DNA of 64,000 nucleotides from Whitmania pigra (Eukaryota; Annelida; Clitellata; Hirudinida; Haemopidae): NCBI GenBank assembly GCA_021613335.1, contig JAJTWR010000245.1, positions 967,001 to 1,031,000 of the forward strand, read 5' to 3'. Shown piece by piece: positions 1 to 10,340 of this stretch (position 1 is its first letter; each line of letters starts with the position of its first letter). The notes under the pieces were generated by a model. It saw only the letters and a program-made list of their open reading frames with translations, ran no database searches and was not told where the DNA came from. The position numbers and the translations under genes were made by a program.

Positions 1-535
1 TTAATTAATCGCCTAGTAATCAACGCTAAGGACAGTCCCATAAAAAAGCCACTTCAGTTGATAAGGTCGCACTCATACATTCAAGTTATCAGTGGATTTT
101 ATAAGTCCTCATACAATGATGGTTAACTGCAGGATCTTGTAATGAAGCAGTATTTGGTTATTCAGTTAATAGCGCAACAATTTTTTGGTCTTATTGCAGA
201 TTGGTCTTCCAAGACAGCCTCTGGACTATGTCAATAATGAAATGATTAATGTTGTTGTTTCAATTTATGAAATTAAATATTTTGAAAAAATACTATATTC
301 AATCAATTGTAATTTGCCACTTTGTTCCCACTAACATTGCCTAGTCATTTGTCCGGTTTTATCAAAATCTGATATTCAGTTTTTGTTGTAAAAGTTTTTA
401 AATTTGACAAAAATCCAAAATGTCGTGATTTTTATGCCGGTTCATTTTCAAAATGGCAGTCGAATTTTTCTTTTATCATTTACAGCGAAGCAAAGTACCA
501 ATGAAAATTAAAATGATGTTTTTAATAGCATCTGT
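1..535. other. no gene seen
   Basis: A+T-rich sequence downstream of the minus-strand PAN-like gene that ends at 536. I see no convincing exon, RNA gene or repeat. Confidence 0.5.
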
Positions 536-1749
536 TCAATCAAGATATCTGTTAGGATCGTCGCATAAATGTTGCATGTACACTGTAAACCTACCGCCTG
601 GTTCCAATTTTATTTTAAATGGATCTACAGGACCGATATTCTTGTAACATTCATTTTTGTCATGGCCGTAATAGAGAATCTTGCAACCTCTGAATAAGTT
701 GCAGGAATTCTTGCAATCTTCAAAAGAACTTCTTGGTATTTGGTAAAAGATTTTCCTCTCGCCGCCTGTGTAAAGATGCGACATAAAGGCCTGTTGAGTC
801 CAGCAAGTCCCTAAAATAGACGAAGGCTTCTATTAAATCTATTTACTCATTTAACATTTATTTTTTCACGCAGTTTTTACTTCACATTATTTTGTGAATT
901 TATTTTTTCTTCGAAGATTTTACTAAAGATGAGAATTGCAAAATGAACTCAATAATCATATCTCATCAAAATATTTTTAGGAATCATAAATATTTTATAC
1001 ACAACAACCACTGTCTATATAATGGGAAAATACAAAATATAATATATTTAATCAATAATTGTTAATTTGATGGTTTAAATATATGTTAAGTTTCATCCGA
1101 ATACGTTTTGTAGCTTTTTGTATTATAATCTTTTAAATTCAGCAAACTTCAAATTGTTATAATCTTTAGTGCTATGGTCACAATTTTTAAAATTATGTTT
1201 TTTCTTAGATCTAAAATTGCTTTGCAACATATCAAAATTTAAAAAAGCACTTTGCGCCTTAATAAAATAAAATGAGTAAGAATAATGTTGATTTTAAAAA
1301 AAATCAGAAACACAAAATCTTAATATGTTTAGTTTTCAAAATATTTAATTTCAAAAAGCGGAATTTTACAAAATTTTCTCATTATCTGAGCAGCATTCTT
1401 CAAAACCATGAATCACAAAATATTACTTTTGCCATATTATTTAATAAAGTTAGGCAAACAAACATTATTGTGTGGCCGACTTTCGAAAAAATCAATATTC
1501 AAAAAGTAGGTCATGTAAAAATGGCAATATCTTCTAAAATGATGGTCTTATTAAAATAATATTTTCCCCACTATATAGACCACTGTTTGTTGTGTCAAAT
1601 TATAAAAATTGTTGAAATACTTTTGTGGTAAAATTGTTCAAAATTGATTGAGTTCATTTGATCTTACTAGTTCCCCATACTTGGCCGGAGACATCCCGCC
1701 AATTCGATAGGATCGCCGTAATACCAATCAATAATTTGAAATTTGACAT
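536..1749 (-). CDS. secreted PAN/apple-like protein (PAN-1)
   Basis: Two-exon minus-strand gene. Exon 1 is 1749 down to 1668: ATG, a hydrophobic signal peptide (MSNFKLLIGITAIL...) and a GTAAGA donor, leaving phase 1. Exon 2 is 810 down to 536, opening after TTTTAG and reading R-T-C-W-T-Q-Q, for about 118 residues in all. The mature part has six cysteines spaced as in PAN/apple domains: C-W near the start, D-C-x3-C, C, E-C-Y and a near-terminal H-L-C. PAN domains bind protein or carbohydrate ligands outside the cell; the ligand here is unknown. The same cysteine layout recurs in at least four other genes of the first 13 kb. A TTTCAG lies 13 bases before the ATG, so a 5' UTR intron or trans-splice site is possible. 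The CDS joins two exons, so the span includes an intron of about 860 bp with no other feature. Confidence 0.75.
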
Positions 1750-1762
1750 TTTCGAATTTAAT

Positions 1763-3001
1763 CTGAAATACCAATAAATATTTTAAGATATTTATTACAT
1801 TTTACACCAAGCACACTAAAATAAATAAATATTTGAAAAAATTAAATATTTTAAAATATTTACTACATTTTGAATTCTAACAGCGATGGTTTAACAAGGC
1901 TTAATCTTGCAAGCAATTAATAAAGTACTAGGGGCCTACCTTTAAAATTTGATTTAAATTAGCCGTCAAGAGAAATGAAATGAATGTTGAGAACGAGTTA
2001 TTACCTATTATTTAACTAATTAATCACTTAGAAATCAAAACTAAGTACATTCTCATAAAGTTCCCATAGTTGCAGATAAAGCGAAGTGGTGATGTTACAG
2101 ATTGCAAAAAATGTTTTCATACGGTTCATTTAAATAAATTAGTATTAAATACCTAATTATGTATAATTTATAAATTGTATTTGTTATTTTTAATTGTAAT
2201 TTATTGGTGATTATTCACTTGTAGTTAACGCATTAATCTATTTCTAACTTTATCTTTATTCGATATATCAATAAAGATGTTTATGAATCACAATCACTAA
2301 TAATTTATATTAACAAACTGTTAACTTATAAACCTAATAAAGCCTGGTGACAATGGTTGAAAGATTATTCTCCGACAATTACATCGATTGATTGAGCAAA
2401 CTCGCCTGCACTGGTTAATAATAAATAATTAGAAAACGTAGTCAAATACTGATGCACCAAAAGTTGGAAATGTAAATAAATCATCTTCTCATTATCTAAT
2501 TATTACTAGGATAATTAATAAAATACCACTTTCTAACAGTTTTTTTTTATAAATTGGTTTTAACTTATTGACATTTGGAATTTTCTATCCAGCGATTGAT
2601 CTTCTTTAAGCATCGATATCTAAGCGATAATGGTGTATTATTAATGGAACGAAGGTCAGCCATTATTGATGTTTATGATTTGTTCTTAGATAAACTTTAT
2701 CAGCGTCAATTCGTCAGAATAAATGAATTCAGAAAAGATTTATGCGAAGTACAAATGTACATTAAAGACAGAATGATTCTGGTATTTAACTACTTGAACT
2801 GGTAAAATGATTCATTACTAAATAAATCGCAGACAAATATAAGTAGTCAACAAGACAAAAGTTTTGATATTTAGAATTATATCACAAAATCTATACAAAG
2901 TTAGTGTTCGACTTGATTTGTTTGAATATTAAAAACATGTAAATAATTTTTAAAAGTATTAATTTAACAAATAAACATTTATCTTTAATTTTTGACAGAA
3001 A
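1763..3001. other. intergenic, no supported gene
   Basis: Divergent intergenic region between the minus-strand PAN-1 and the plus-strand PAN-2. It is A+T-rich. A 76-codon open frame at 2575-2805 has no recognisable domain and looks like chance. Both promoters should lie here, but I see no firm core motif. Confidence 0.4.
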
Positions 3002-6000
3002 ATGGTGCTTCTAAACACAATCTTTCTGTTGCTATTCTTTTTATGTCAATCCAGCTTTGGATTGAAAATGTTTCCTGAGCGAGCCCAAAGTGCATTGATA
3101 ACAGAAAGTTGGTTTCAGAAACTTTCGTTTTATTTGATTAATTATAAATAATTATAATGATTTTCTAGAATAAGATAATATAATTCATCATTATTCAATA
3201 TATTGTTGTAAACTTAGATTTTTGGAAATTAATTAAGTTTATATTGCTAATATAATTAAATTTGTACTTAATTATATTTGGCATCTTTTCCGGGCACGTG
3301 GGATATATTTTTGCTACAGAAAAGCATTCTCGATAATCACCTGACAAACAACGAGAATCAAGACAACTTAGAAGCCCAAATAACCATTTGCATCCTTAAG
3401 TACCTCAATTCCTTAAACGCTTAACTTCTATTATTCAGTTCCGTTAACTGAATACCTGCTCTAATAAACTTATTAGTTAACTTACTTATTTGCGGACCCC
3501 CGGGTTATTTCATTGGTGTCAGGAGTGGGATCCCAAAAAGTAAGTCATGAGCAAGGTCTTAGAAGATTTAACTTTTGCTGGAATGAGACGTGAGCTTAAG
3601 TTGAGGCAAATGGATTCGAAAGGCTCCAGGGAAGAATTGCAGGATCGCCTGCTGTCGTGGATAGTAGACCAGGGTGAGGATCCAGAAGCTTATATGTTGT
3701 TGATCCGGGTCTGAAATGGGTGATGGGAAATATAAATAAAATGATGCAAAGCTTTGAAGAAAAGATGGAAAAAGTAACTGAGGTTTTCTCCAACAAGGCC
3801 TCCACTAGCTACCAACCGGAGGAGACTCCATCAAGCACCATAAACATCATGCCAGCTGGGGCCTCAGCAGTGTACCCGATTGCCACACTGGTTTCGGTTG
3901 AGAAGGAGACCGAGGAAATTGTAGATGGAAGAACTTTGGAAAGCGAAGTGTTTCTTCCATGGAGTGAGGAATCGGGAGTGGAGCTGAGGGAAGAGCTGGG
4001 TGAGGAGAACGGTGCTGAGGAGACCTTTGCTGAGGTGAGTGAGGCCAGTTTGGTAGTTGACGGGGACAGTCCAATAGTGGAGCTCCCAATAAATGTTGAG
4101 AATAAGGACAAAGGTGAGCTGAGGGAAAGTTTCGCAAACTCCAGAGAAGTCGCGCCAGTGCCCGATGAGCCAATTCCGTGCACGATTGCCTCGTTGGTAT
4201 CGGTTGTGGAGAGAACCGAAGAAATAATTGAAGGGGGGACTTTGGGAGAGACCAGAGTGGAGCCTCCTCGAGTTGAGGAATCAGTGGAGGAACTGGGGTT
4301 GGGAGTTTCCGAATTCGATTCAGCTGTGGATGTTGTGAAGGTTGGAGCTGCGGATGTCATTGTAACTAAGGGTGGCGGTGAGGTACTCGGCGGTCGTGAG
4401 TACGTGGTTGATAAGATGGGATCAATATCTGAGGAGTTCATTTGTGGAGTTCTCAGTCAGGGCGGGCTTTCTGGCCTTCGGAAGTCGTCGGAGATTCGAG
4501 GCGAGCATTTAGTGCTGTTGGTTGTTTTACTGATCTTTTTCAGCAAGGGTTTTAGTAGAGATACGAGAAGAGGAAGGGCTTGCATTGAAACAATGGTGAT
4601 GCATGGGCACCATGTTAGAGATTGTGTCCCGAGAGTAAAAATGAAGGTGGCACACATTCCCCAACTGGCGAAGTACCACGGGGAGCAGCAGTCTGTTCGG
4701 GACGAACAGATTTAAGGAGGGTGTAATGTTGTAAACTTAGATTTTTGGAAATTAATTAAGTTTATATTGCTAATATAATTAAATTTGTACTTAATTATAT
4801 TTGGCATCTTTTCCGGGCACGTGGGATATATTTTTGCTACAGAAAAGCATTCTCGATAATCACCTGACAAACAACGAGAATCAAGACAACTTAGAAGCCC
4901 AAATAACCATTTGCATCCTTAAGTACCTCAATTCCTTAAACGCTTAACTTCTATTATTCAGTTCCGTTAACTGAATACCTGCTCTAATAAACTTATTAGT
5001 TAACTTACTTATTTGCGGACCCCCGGGTTATTTCATTGGTGTCAGGAGTGGGATCCCAAAAAGTAAGTCATGAGCAAGGTCTTAGAAGATTTAACTTTTG
5101 CTGGAATGAGACGTGAGCTTAAGTTGAGGCAAATGGATTCGAAAGGCTCCAGGGAAGAATTGCAGGATCGCCTGCTGTCGTGGATAGTAGACCAGGGTGA
5201 GGATCCAGAAGCTTATATGTTTGTTGATCCGGGTCTGAAATGGGTGATGGGAAATATAAATAAAATGATGCAAAGCTTTGAAGAAAAGATGGAAAAAGTA
5301 ACTGAGGTTTTCTCCAACAAGGCCTCCACTAGCTACCAACCGGAGGAGACTCCATCAAGCACCATAAACATCATGCCAGCTGGGGCCTCAGCAGTGTACC
5401 CGATTGCCACACTGGTTTCGGTTGAGAAGGAGACCGAGGAAATTGTAGATGGAAGAACTTTGGAAAGCGAAGTGTTTCTTCCATGGAGTGAGGAATCGGG
5501 AGTGGAGCTGAGGGAAGAGCTGGGTGAGGAGAACGGTGCTGAGGAGACCTTTGCTGAGGTGAGTGAGGCCAGTTTGGTAGTTGACGGGGACAGTCCAATA
5601 GTGGAGCTCCCAATAAATGTTGAGAATAAGGACAAAGGTGAGCTGAGGGAAAGTTTCGCAAACTCCAGAGAAGTCGCGCCAGTGCCCGATGAGCCAATTC
5701 CGTGCACGATTGCCTCGTTGGTATCGGTTGTGGAGAGAACCGAAGAAATAATTGAAGGGGGGACTTTGGGAGAGACCAGAGTGGAGCCTCCTCGAGTTGA
5801 GGAATCAGTGGAGGAACTGGGGTTGGGAGTTTCCGAATTCGATTCAGCTGTGGATGTTGTGAAGGTTGGAGCTGCGGATGTCATTGTAACTAAGGGTGGC
5901 GGTGAGGTACTCGGCGGTCGTGAGTACGTGGTTGATAAGATGGGATCAATATCTGAGGAGTTCATTTGTGGAGTTCTCAGTCAGGGCGGGCTTTCTGGCC

Positions 6001-7105
6001 TTCGGAAGTCGTCGGAGATTCGAGGCGAGCATTTAGTGCTGTTGGTTGTTTTACTGATCTTTTTCAGCAAGGTTTTAGTAGAGATACGAGAAGAGGAAGG
6101 GCTTGCATTGAAACAATGGTGATGCATGGGCACCATGTTAGAGATTGTGTCCCGAGAGTAAAAATGAAGGTGGCACACATTCCCCAACTGGCGAAGTACC
6201 ACGGGGAGCAGCAGTCTGTTCGGGACGAACAGATTTAAGGAGGGTGTAATGTTGTAAACTTAGATTTTTGGAAATTAATTAAGTTTATATTGCTAATATA
6301 ATTAAATTTGTACTTAATTATATTTGGCATCTTTTCCGGGCACGTGGGATATATTTTTGCTACAGAAAAGCATTCTCGATAATCACCTGACAAACAACGA
6401 GAATCAAGACAACTTAGAAGCCCAAATAACCATTTGCATCCTTAAGTACCTCAATTCCTTAAACGCTTAACTTCTATTATTCAGTTCCGTTAACTGAATA
6501 CCTGCTCTAATAAACTTATTAGTTAACTTACTTATTTGCGGACCCCCGGGTTATTTCAATATTTTACCTGTTTCTATAGCTGCATAGTATTTGCTTTAAA
6601 AATAGCGTTTTGTCTAAAGATAATAATAGCTTGTGATGGGTAGAGTTATCATCTACAACATCAAACTACAGCATGACTTTTTTCAGTCTGGAAATAATTT
6701 CCATCGCCTCATAATAATTAATTAAATAATTTATAAATTATACTTATTGTAATTGAAATACTCATTGAAAATTGTGCGATATCGCCTCGTCTCTGTTGCA
6801 TAATCTAGTTCTAATGAAGTTATCGGATATCAATTTGTATTCAACGGCACTTATAACTTTCAGAATGGTGCTATTACAAGTACTCCGGTAAAATCAACAA
6901 ACCATTTTCGAAATTTTGGAAGAACGATCCAAAAACTCATAGAAAATGCGAACTTACATGTAATATGAAGTTCTACTGTCTTATTTATTTTTTTGACCAG
7001 ACGAAAAATGAATGCTGGACCTATTCTTCTGATAAACAGACAATCATCATGAGTCCCTTTGAAGCTTACCAGGCTAAGAACTACTATTTGAAACATGAAT
7101 GTTAA
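3002..7105 (+). CDS. secreted PAN/apple-like protein split by an LTR element in its intron (PAN-2)
   Basis: Exon 1 (3002-3107) encodes a strong signal peptide (MVLLNTIFLLLFFLCQSSFG) and ends in phase 1 at a GTTGGT donor. Exon 2 (6864-7105) follows CTTTCAG and enters in phase 1, giving K-W-C-Y-Y. Joined, they make 115 residues. The mature protein has six cysteines in the PAN order: W-C-Y-Y, K-C-E-L-T-C, F-Y-C, E-C-W and a terminal H-E-C. AATAAA overlaps the stop. The intron is about 3.76 kb because a tandem LTR retrotransposon (3204-6558) sits in it; without that the intron would be roughly 400 bp, in line with its relatives. The coding sequence itself looks intact. Pairing of the two exons rests on matching phase, family structure and the lack of any other exon between them apart from the transposon. 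Confidence 0.7.
3204..3512 (+). repeat. LTR 1
   Basis: First 309-bp LTR, starting TGTTGTAAACTTAG and ending GGGTTATTTCA. It contains a palindromic stretch TTATTCAGTTCCGTTAACTG and carries AATAAA, a likely polyadenylation signal, near its end. Confidence 0.9.
3547..4715 (+). pseudogene. SAP-domain Gag-like frame, unit 1 (frameshifted)
   Basis: Same protein as unit 2, starting MSKVLEDLTFAGMRREL, but one T is missing in the run near 3697 (ATATGTTG against ATATGTTTG), which shifts the frame after about 50 codons. The frame reopens at 3720 and runs to 4715. A second difference, one extra G near 4547, gives unit 1 a longer C-terminus ending in a pair of basic-rich segments. The N-terminal part L-T-F-A-G-M-R-R-E-L plus E-E-L-Q-D-R-L has the helix-turn-helix pattern of a SAP domain, which binds DNA or chromatin. 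The rest is acidic and repetitive with hydrophobic blocks. Confidence 0.6.
4727..5035 (+). repeat. LTR 2 (middle)
   Basis: Second copy of the 309-bp LTR, shared by the two internal units. It follows AAGGAGGGTGTAA, the probable polypurine tract, and precedes the second primer-binding site. Confidence 0.9.
5070..6122 (+). CDS. SAP-domain Gag-like protein, unit 2
   Basis: A 350-codon frame with an N-terminal SAP-like domain (about residues 8-40: L-T-F-A-G-M-R-R-E-L, then K-G-S-R-E-E-L-Q-D-R-L-L-S-W), a short coiled-coil-like M-M-Q-S-F-E-E-K-M stretch and a long acidic low-complexity region. I assume a Gag-like role because it is the only frame between LTRs; no zinc knuckle is visible. The start is the first ATG after the primer-binding site. 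Compared with unit 1 it keeps the 5' frame but lacks one G near 6070, so the two copies end differently and it is unclear which C-terminus is ancestral. Confidence 0.65.
   Translation: MSKVLEDLTFAGMRRELKLRQMDSKGSREELQDRLLSWIVDQGEDPEAYMFVDPGLKWVMGNINKMMQSFEEKMEKVTEVFSNKASTSYQPEETPSSTINIMPAGASAVYPIATLVSVEKETEEIVDGRTLESEVFLPWSEESGVELREELGEENGAEETFAEVSEASLVVDGDSPIVELPINVENKDKGELRESFANSREVAPVPDEPIPCTIASLVSVVERTEEIIEGGTLGETRVEPPRVEESVEELGLGVSEFDSAVDVVKVGAADVIVTKGGGEVLGGREYVVDKMGSISEEFICGVLSQGGLSGLRKSSEIRGEHLVLLVVLLIFFSKVLVEIREEEGLALKQW
6250..6558 (+). repeat. LTR 3
   Basis: Third copy of the LTR, ending GGGTTATTTCA directly before the second ATAT target duplication. Confidence 0.9.
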
Positions 7106-8557
7106 ATAAACTAGTTAACTAATAGCATATTTTAAAGTCTTTTTATGTCCTTACGTTTTTGTTAGACTAGTTAAAAGGATTGACATGAAACCGTTCGATT
7201 TAAACTGGAATAGCTAAAGTTGTTTAACTAAGTATTTTTTTTTTGGAGAGGGGAAAATGAGGAAGAGGAATTTATTAATCATTCAAGTTATGGTGAAGAG
7301 ACAAGTTAGGGTGATTTATATAATTTCTCGTGGTTTATGGATGCACTCAAAAAGTGGACATGGGACATACGACGCACTTATCAATCACTACTATGTAGGC
7401 CACATACCAGAAAGAAATGAGGCAAATGGAAATTCAGACTTAAAAGAAAGAAAGTACCAACTTATCTAGTTTTTGTTGCTAAATTGAAGAATGGATTGTA
7501 TTTGAACAGAACAAGCAATAAGCAACTATATTTATGGCTTGAATTAATTGAACAATTTGGTTTTTATAATATATTACTTTTATTAAATTTTTAGTTTATC
7601 TATTCAATTTCTTTTTGCTTAAATTTAAAAAAAACTCAAGATTAATATTTAATTTCGTTTAGTCAATAAATTAAAAAAAAAAAAGAAATTCAAAACTCAT
7701 TTTAATTGAGTATGGGGAACAATTTAGAGATTAATAAACGGGCGATTGATAATAACTGTAGCATTAATAGCATCTACAAATCACTGAAATGTTCACGTAA
7801 TATTAATAGCATCTATAAATCATTGAAATGTTTACGTAATATTAATCGCATCTATAAATCACTGACATGTTCACTGTACCCCAGTAAATCATTAAGCCGA
7901 TAAGTATTGTCAAGTAAATAAAAACAAACCATTAAAGATCATTGAAATATTTCTTCACCTCATTAAAATATCGCTTATGATCGGACATTAAGATGCTGAT
8001 AAGTTCGGAAAAGGTTTTTAAGGCTGAGCAGATATTTTTACTAAATCGTTTGGCCTTTACGACTAAATTGGTATTCTGTTGTTAGCAAGTAAATATATTC
8101 TTGCCATAATTATTATTTATTTTTATATAATTTATTTTCTGACATTGTTTAAACCTCATGTATCCCTATTGGCCTCCTTAAGATTTTTAAAACTTAATAA
8201 ATTAGTTCTGCTAACTTGTTTACATAATAATAATAATTCCATCAAAATGGTCTTGAAGCATAGCAATGAATTTCAAAAATAATGAAAAAATTATTAGCAA
8301 TTGATTGCTGTAAATATTCAAGTCAATACAAAATGTAATGGATTCCTTATAATTACTAAATTAAATATTTTTGTAGGTGGTTCATGAGTTTATTGAATCA
8401 AACAAACAAGCTGTTACGTACACAGAATAAACAAAAAAGCGAAAGCACTAAATAAATTCAAATAAACCCAAAAGGGCTTAAAAAATATCGTCATCATTAT
8501 TGCAACAATCGTCTATAGAAATAAAGTTATTTACTTATTTATTAATAATAATCCAGA
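7106..8557. other. intergenic with a three-unit 39-bp tandem repeat
   Basis: A+T-rich sequence. Around 7763-7876 there are three imperfect copies of a 39-bp unit starting ATTAATAGCATCTA. Open frames at 7257-7469 and 8079-8282 show no recognisable domain. I see no gene. Confidence 0.5.
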
Positions 8558-9003
8558 TCAGCATAATCTCACGTAGACTGTATAATCGCCCCGGCCTACC
8601 CTGAGCGACTTGGGAAGTATTTCTCGAACATTAACGTAACACGCGTTTGTGGCGTGGTTGTAAAAAATAACTCTGCAATGCTTGGTGAGTGTGCATAGCA
8701 CCTTGCAGACGCCAATTTTGTTGGGGTTCCTCCACGAGAAATGGCTGCGTGGAACGGCTGCTTTACTTATCTGTTTCCCCCAACAAGGGTCTGAAGTTTG
8801 AAGTTACTTTAATCTCTTAAAATTTCATCAAATGTTATATTATTATTTGCCAATTATTATTTATTAAATATTATATGCACTGCACTTCTTACCCAAGAGC
8901 TAACATTTTCTCGTATTGATTGAATTGAATTTTGAATTTGCTAACCATAACAATATGTGAAATCCCACAACAATGCCAAAATTGTGATCCAGACTTTGAC
9001 ATT
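8558..9003 (-). CDS. secreted PAN/apple-like protein (PAN-3), start exon incomplete
   Basis: Exon 2 runs 8790 down to 8558, enters in phase 1 after CTTCAG and reads D-P-C-W-G-K-Q to a terminal V-R-L-C. It has the six PAN cysteines (P-C-W, V-C-K-V-L-C, H-C, A-C-Y, R-L-C) and is much richer in G+C than its surroundings. Exon 1 runs 9003 down to 8946, with a phase-1 GTTAGC donor, and encodes a hydrophobic leader (NVKVWITILALLWDF). Only this frame joins correctly, and it has no ATG: it opens straight after TTTCAG. An upstream exon must supply the start codon, or the start has been lost. The same situation is seen in PAN-4 and PAN-5. The Y-x-V-Y-V-R ending matches those genes. Confidence 0.65.
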
Positions 9004-9811
9004 CTGAAAATATTTTCAAAATCAAAAATTTAAAGATTACTTTAATATCTTAACTCAATAACAATCATTAATAATATTAAAGTACGTTGAGATGCAGTGA
9101 CAAACTTTATAAATTACAAGAGAAATAATATTTTGAATTAATTTTAAACAAAATTTACTTAATAATATTACCATTTTAAAGTAAAGACTCGGCTATTATT
9201 AGCAATTCAATTTAGAGAATTGTCTTAAGTGCCATCGAATTATTTATAAGAATCTGATTGAGCGGTCAATCATAAAACCATTTGAAAGCACAGCACCCAT
9301 TATTATCCATAATTATTCAAGATTCTTGCAGACTACAGTAATATGCAGAATGATAATAATATTATTATAACACTATTAATTAATTAAATAATATTTTTAT
9401 AATAGTAATATTAAAATAATAATTAATAATAATAATAATAACAATAGTAATAGTAAAAAAAATGTTAATAATAAAGTTGAAATAATTGAATTACCATTAT
9501 AGTCAAACAATTGTACACATCTTCAATTTCGAGTAAATTTCTTTACTTATCGAAGTAATAAAACCATCGCTTATACAACTGTAGCAAGTGATCAGTAAAA
9601 TATCGACGGTAAAATATTGTTGTAAATTATTAATCTTTGTTTTTAAACATTTTTCTGAGACTATAAATAACAACAGGATTGTTAAAGACTCATTATTGTT
9701 TGAATCGATACTTGTTATAAATTAAATTAATTCTGTTTCTTAAATTTAAATTGAATTTATCTTAACTTCACGTAACTACACATAACGGTTTCTTTCAAAT
9801 ATAATACAAAT

Positions 9812-9820
9812 TATAAAAAG
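9812..9820 (+). promoter_or_regulatory. TATA box
   Basis: TATAAAAAG, 44 bases before the ATG at 9856. The related exon at 52595 has its TATA box at exactly the same distance. Confidence 0.5.
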
Positions 9821-9855
9821 GCAACAATTGCCAACGTTGTTCAGAATCTGCAAAG

Positions 9856-10070
9856 ATGAACAACATCTGTTTTTTCCTATTCCTGGTGATCATGCTTGTC
9901 TTCCTTGAATGTTTGAAATTTGTCACTTCAAATTACGAATTATTATATTATTAAAATTTGTCACTTCAAATTATTAAATTGCCACATCTAATTTATGTTA
10001 AGCTTCTCCATAATTTTGTTTTATCAAATTTTATATAGACTTCTCTGAATGTCTTACTCCTTGTAATACA
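9856..10070 (+). pseudogene. relic of a small cysteine-rich peptide gene
   Basis: A signal-peptide exon starts at 9856 (MNNICFFLFLVIMLVFLE). Its 5' flank (GTTCAGAATCTGCAAAG) and coding bases resemble those of the peptide gene at 52595. A candidate second exon at 10039-10070 follows TTATATAG, enters in phase 1, carries two cysteines (S-E-C-L-T-P-C-N-T) and ends in phase 0 at GTGAGT, the same phases as exon 2 of the 52595 gene. I could not find a phase-1 donor after exon 1 or a final exon, so I call it a relic; an unusual splice site could rescue it. Confidence 0.4.
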
Positions 10071-10164
10071 GTGAGTTCCAAATGTTCTTAATTTTTTTTG
10101 TATTTGACAAATGTTATAATGGCACAAATTCTTGACAAAATCATTTAGTGAATTTAAGAAATTT

Positions 10165-10340
10165 TTATTTTAATAGATACGTGACTGTAAACCTGTCTTG
10201 GTGTGTTTGGGCGTATGCTGTAAGTAGAATCTGTGTCATTAAAATTACCTCATTATGAATAAATAAAATATTTCTCATACTACATCTTACAAATTCCAGC
10301 AGTTCTTTTTGTAACACCCAGCTAGAGCTTAAAGTAAAAA
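10165..10340 (-). pseudogene. possible decayed PAN-like exon
   Basis: A minus-strand frame here ends in a stretch (R-F-T-V-T-Y-L-L) that loosely matches the Y-T-I-Y-V-R-F ending of the PAN genes, and a second frame holds C-W-N-L-C. The match is weak and broken by frame changes. It lies just outside the duplicated block that holds PAN-4. Confidence 0.2.

Larger units (their letters stand above)
3204..6558 (+). mobile_element. tandem LTR retrotransposon, LTR-internal-LTR-internal-LTR, SAP-domain Gag
   Basis: Three near-identical 309-bp LTRs (3204-3512, 4727-5035, 6250-6558), each TG...CA, flank two nearly identical internal regions of 1,214 bp. The whole array is flanked by ATAT on both sides (3200-3203 and 6559-6562), a 4-bp target duplication. 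TTGGTGTCAGGAGTGGGATC just inside each 5' LTR is the probable primer-binding site, and AAGGAGGG before the next LTR the polypurine tract. Each internal unit has one Gag-like frame and no protease, reverse transcriptase or integrase, so the element is non-autonomous. The three-LTR form is what homologous recombination between two copies, or integration of a two-unit copy, would leave. The near identity of all parts says it is young. Confidence 0.9.

Noticed and set aside
2575..2805. 76-codon plus-strand frame
   Set aside because: No domain, no signal peptide and no sign of conservation; likely chance.
3809..5965. 210- and 108-codon minus-strand frames inside the LTR element
   Set aside because: Antisense shadows of the Gag-like frame; low-complexity serine/proline runs with no start context or domain.
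7763..7876. Regularly spaced direct repeats considered as a CRISPR-like array
   Set aside because: Three head-to-tail 39-bp units without unique spacers in a eukaryotic genome; a simple tandem duplication.
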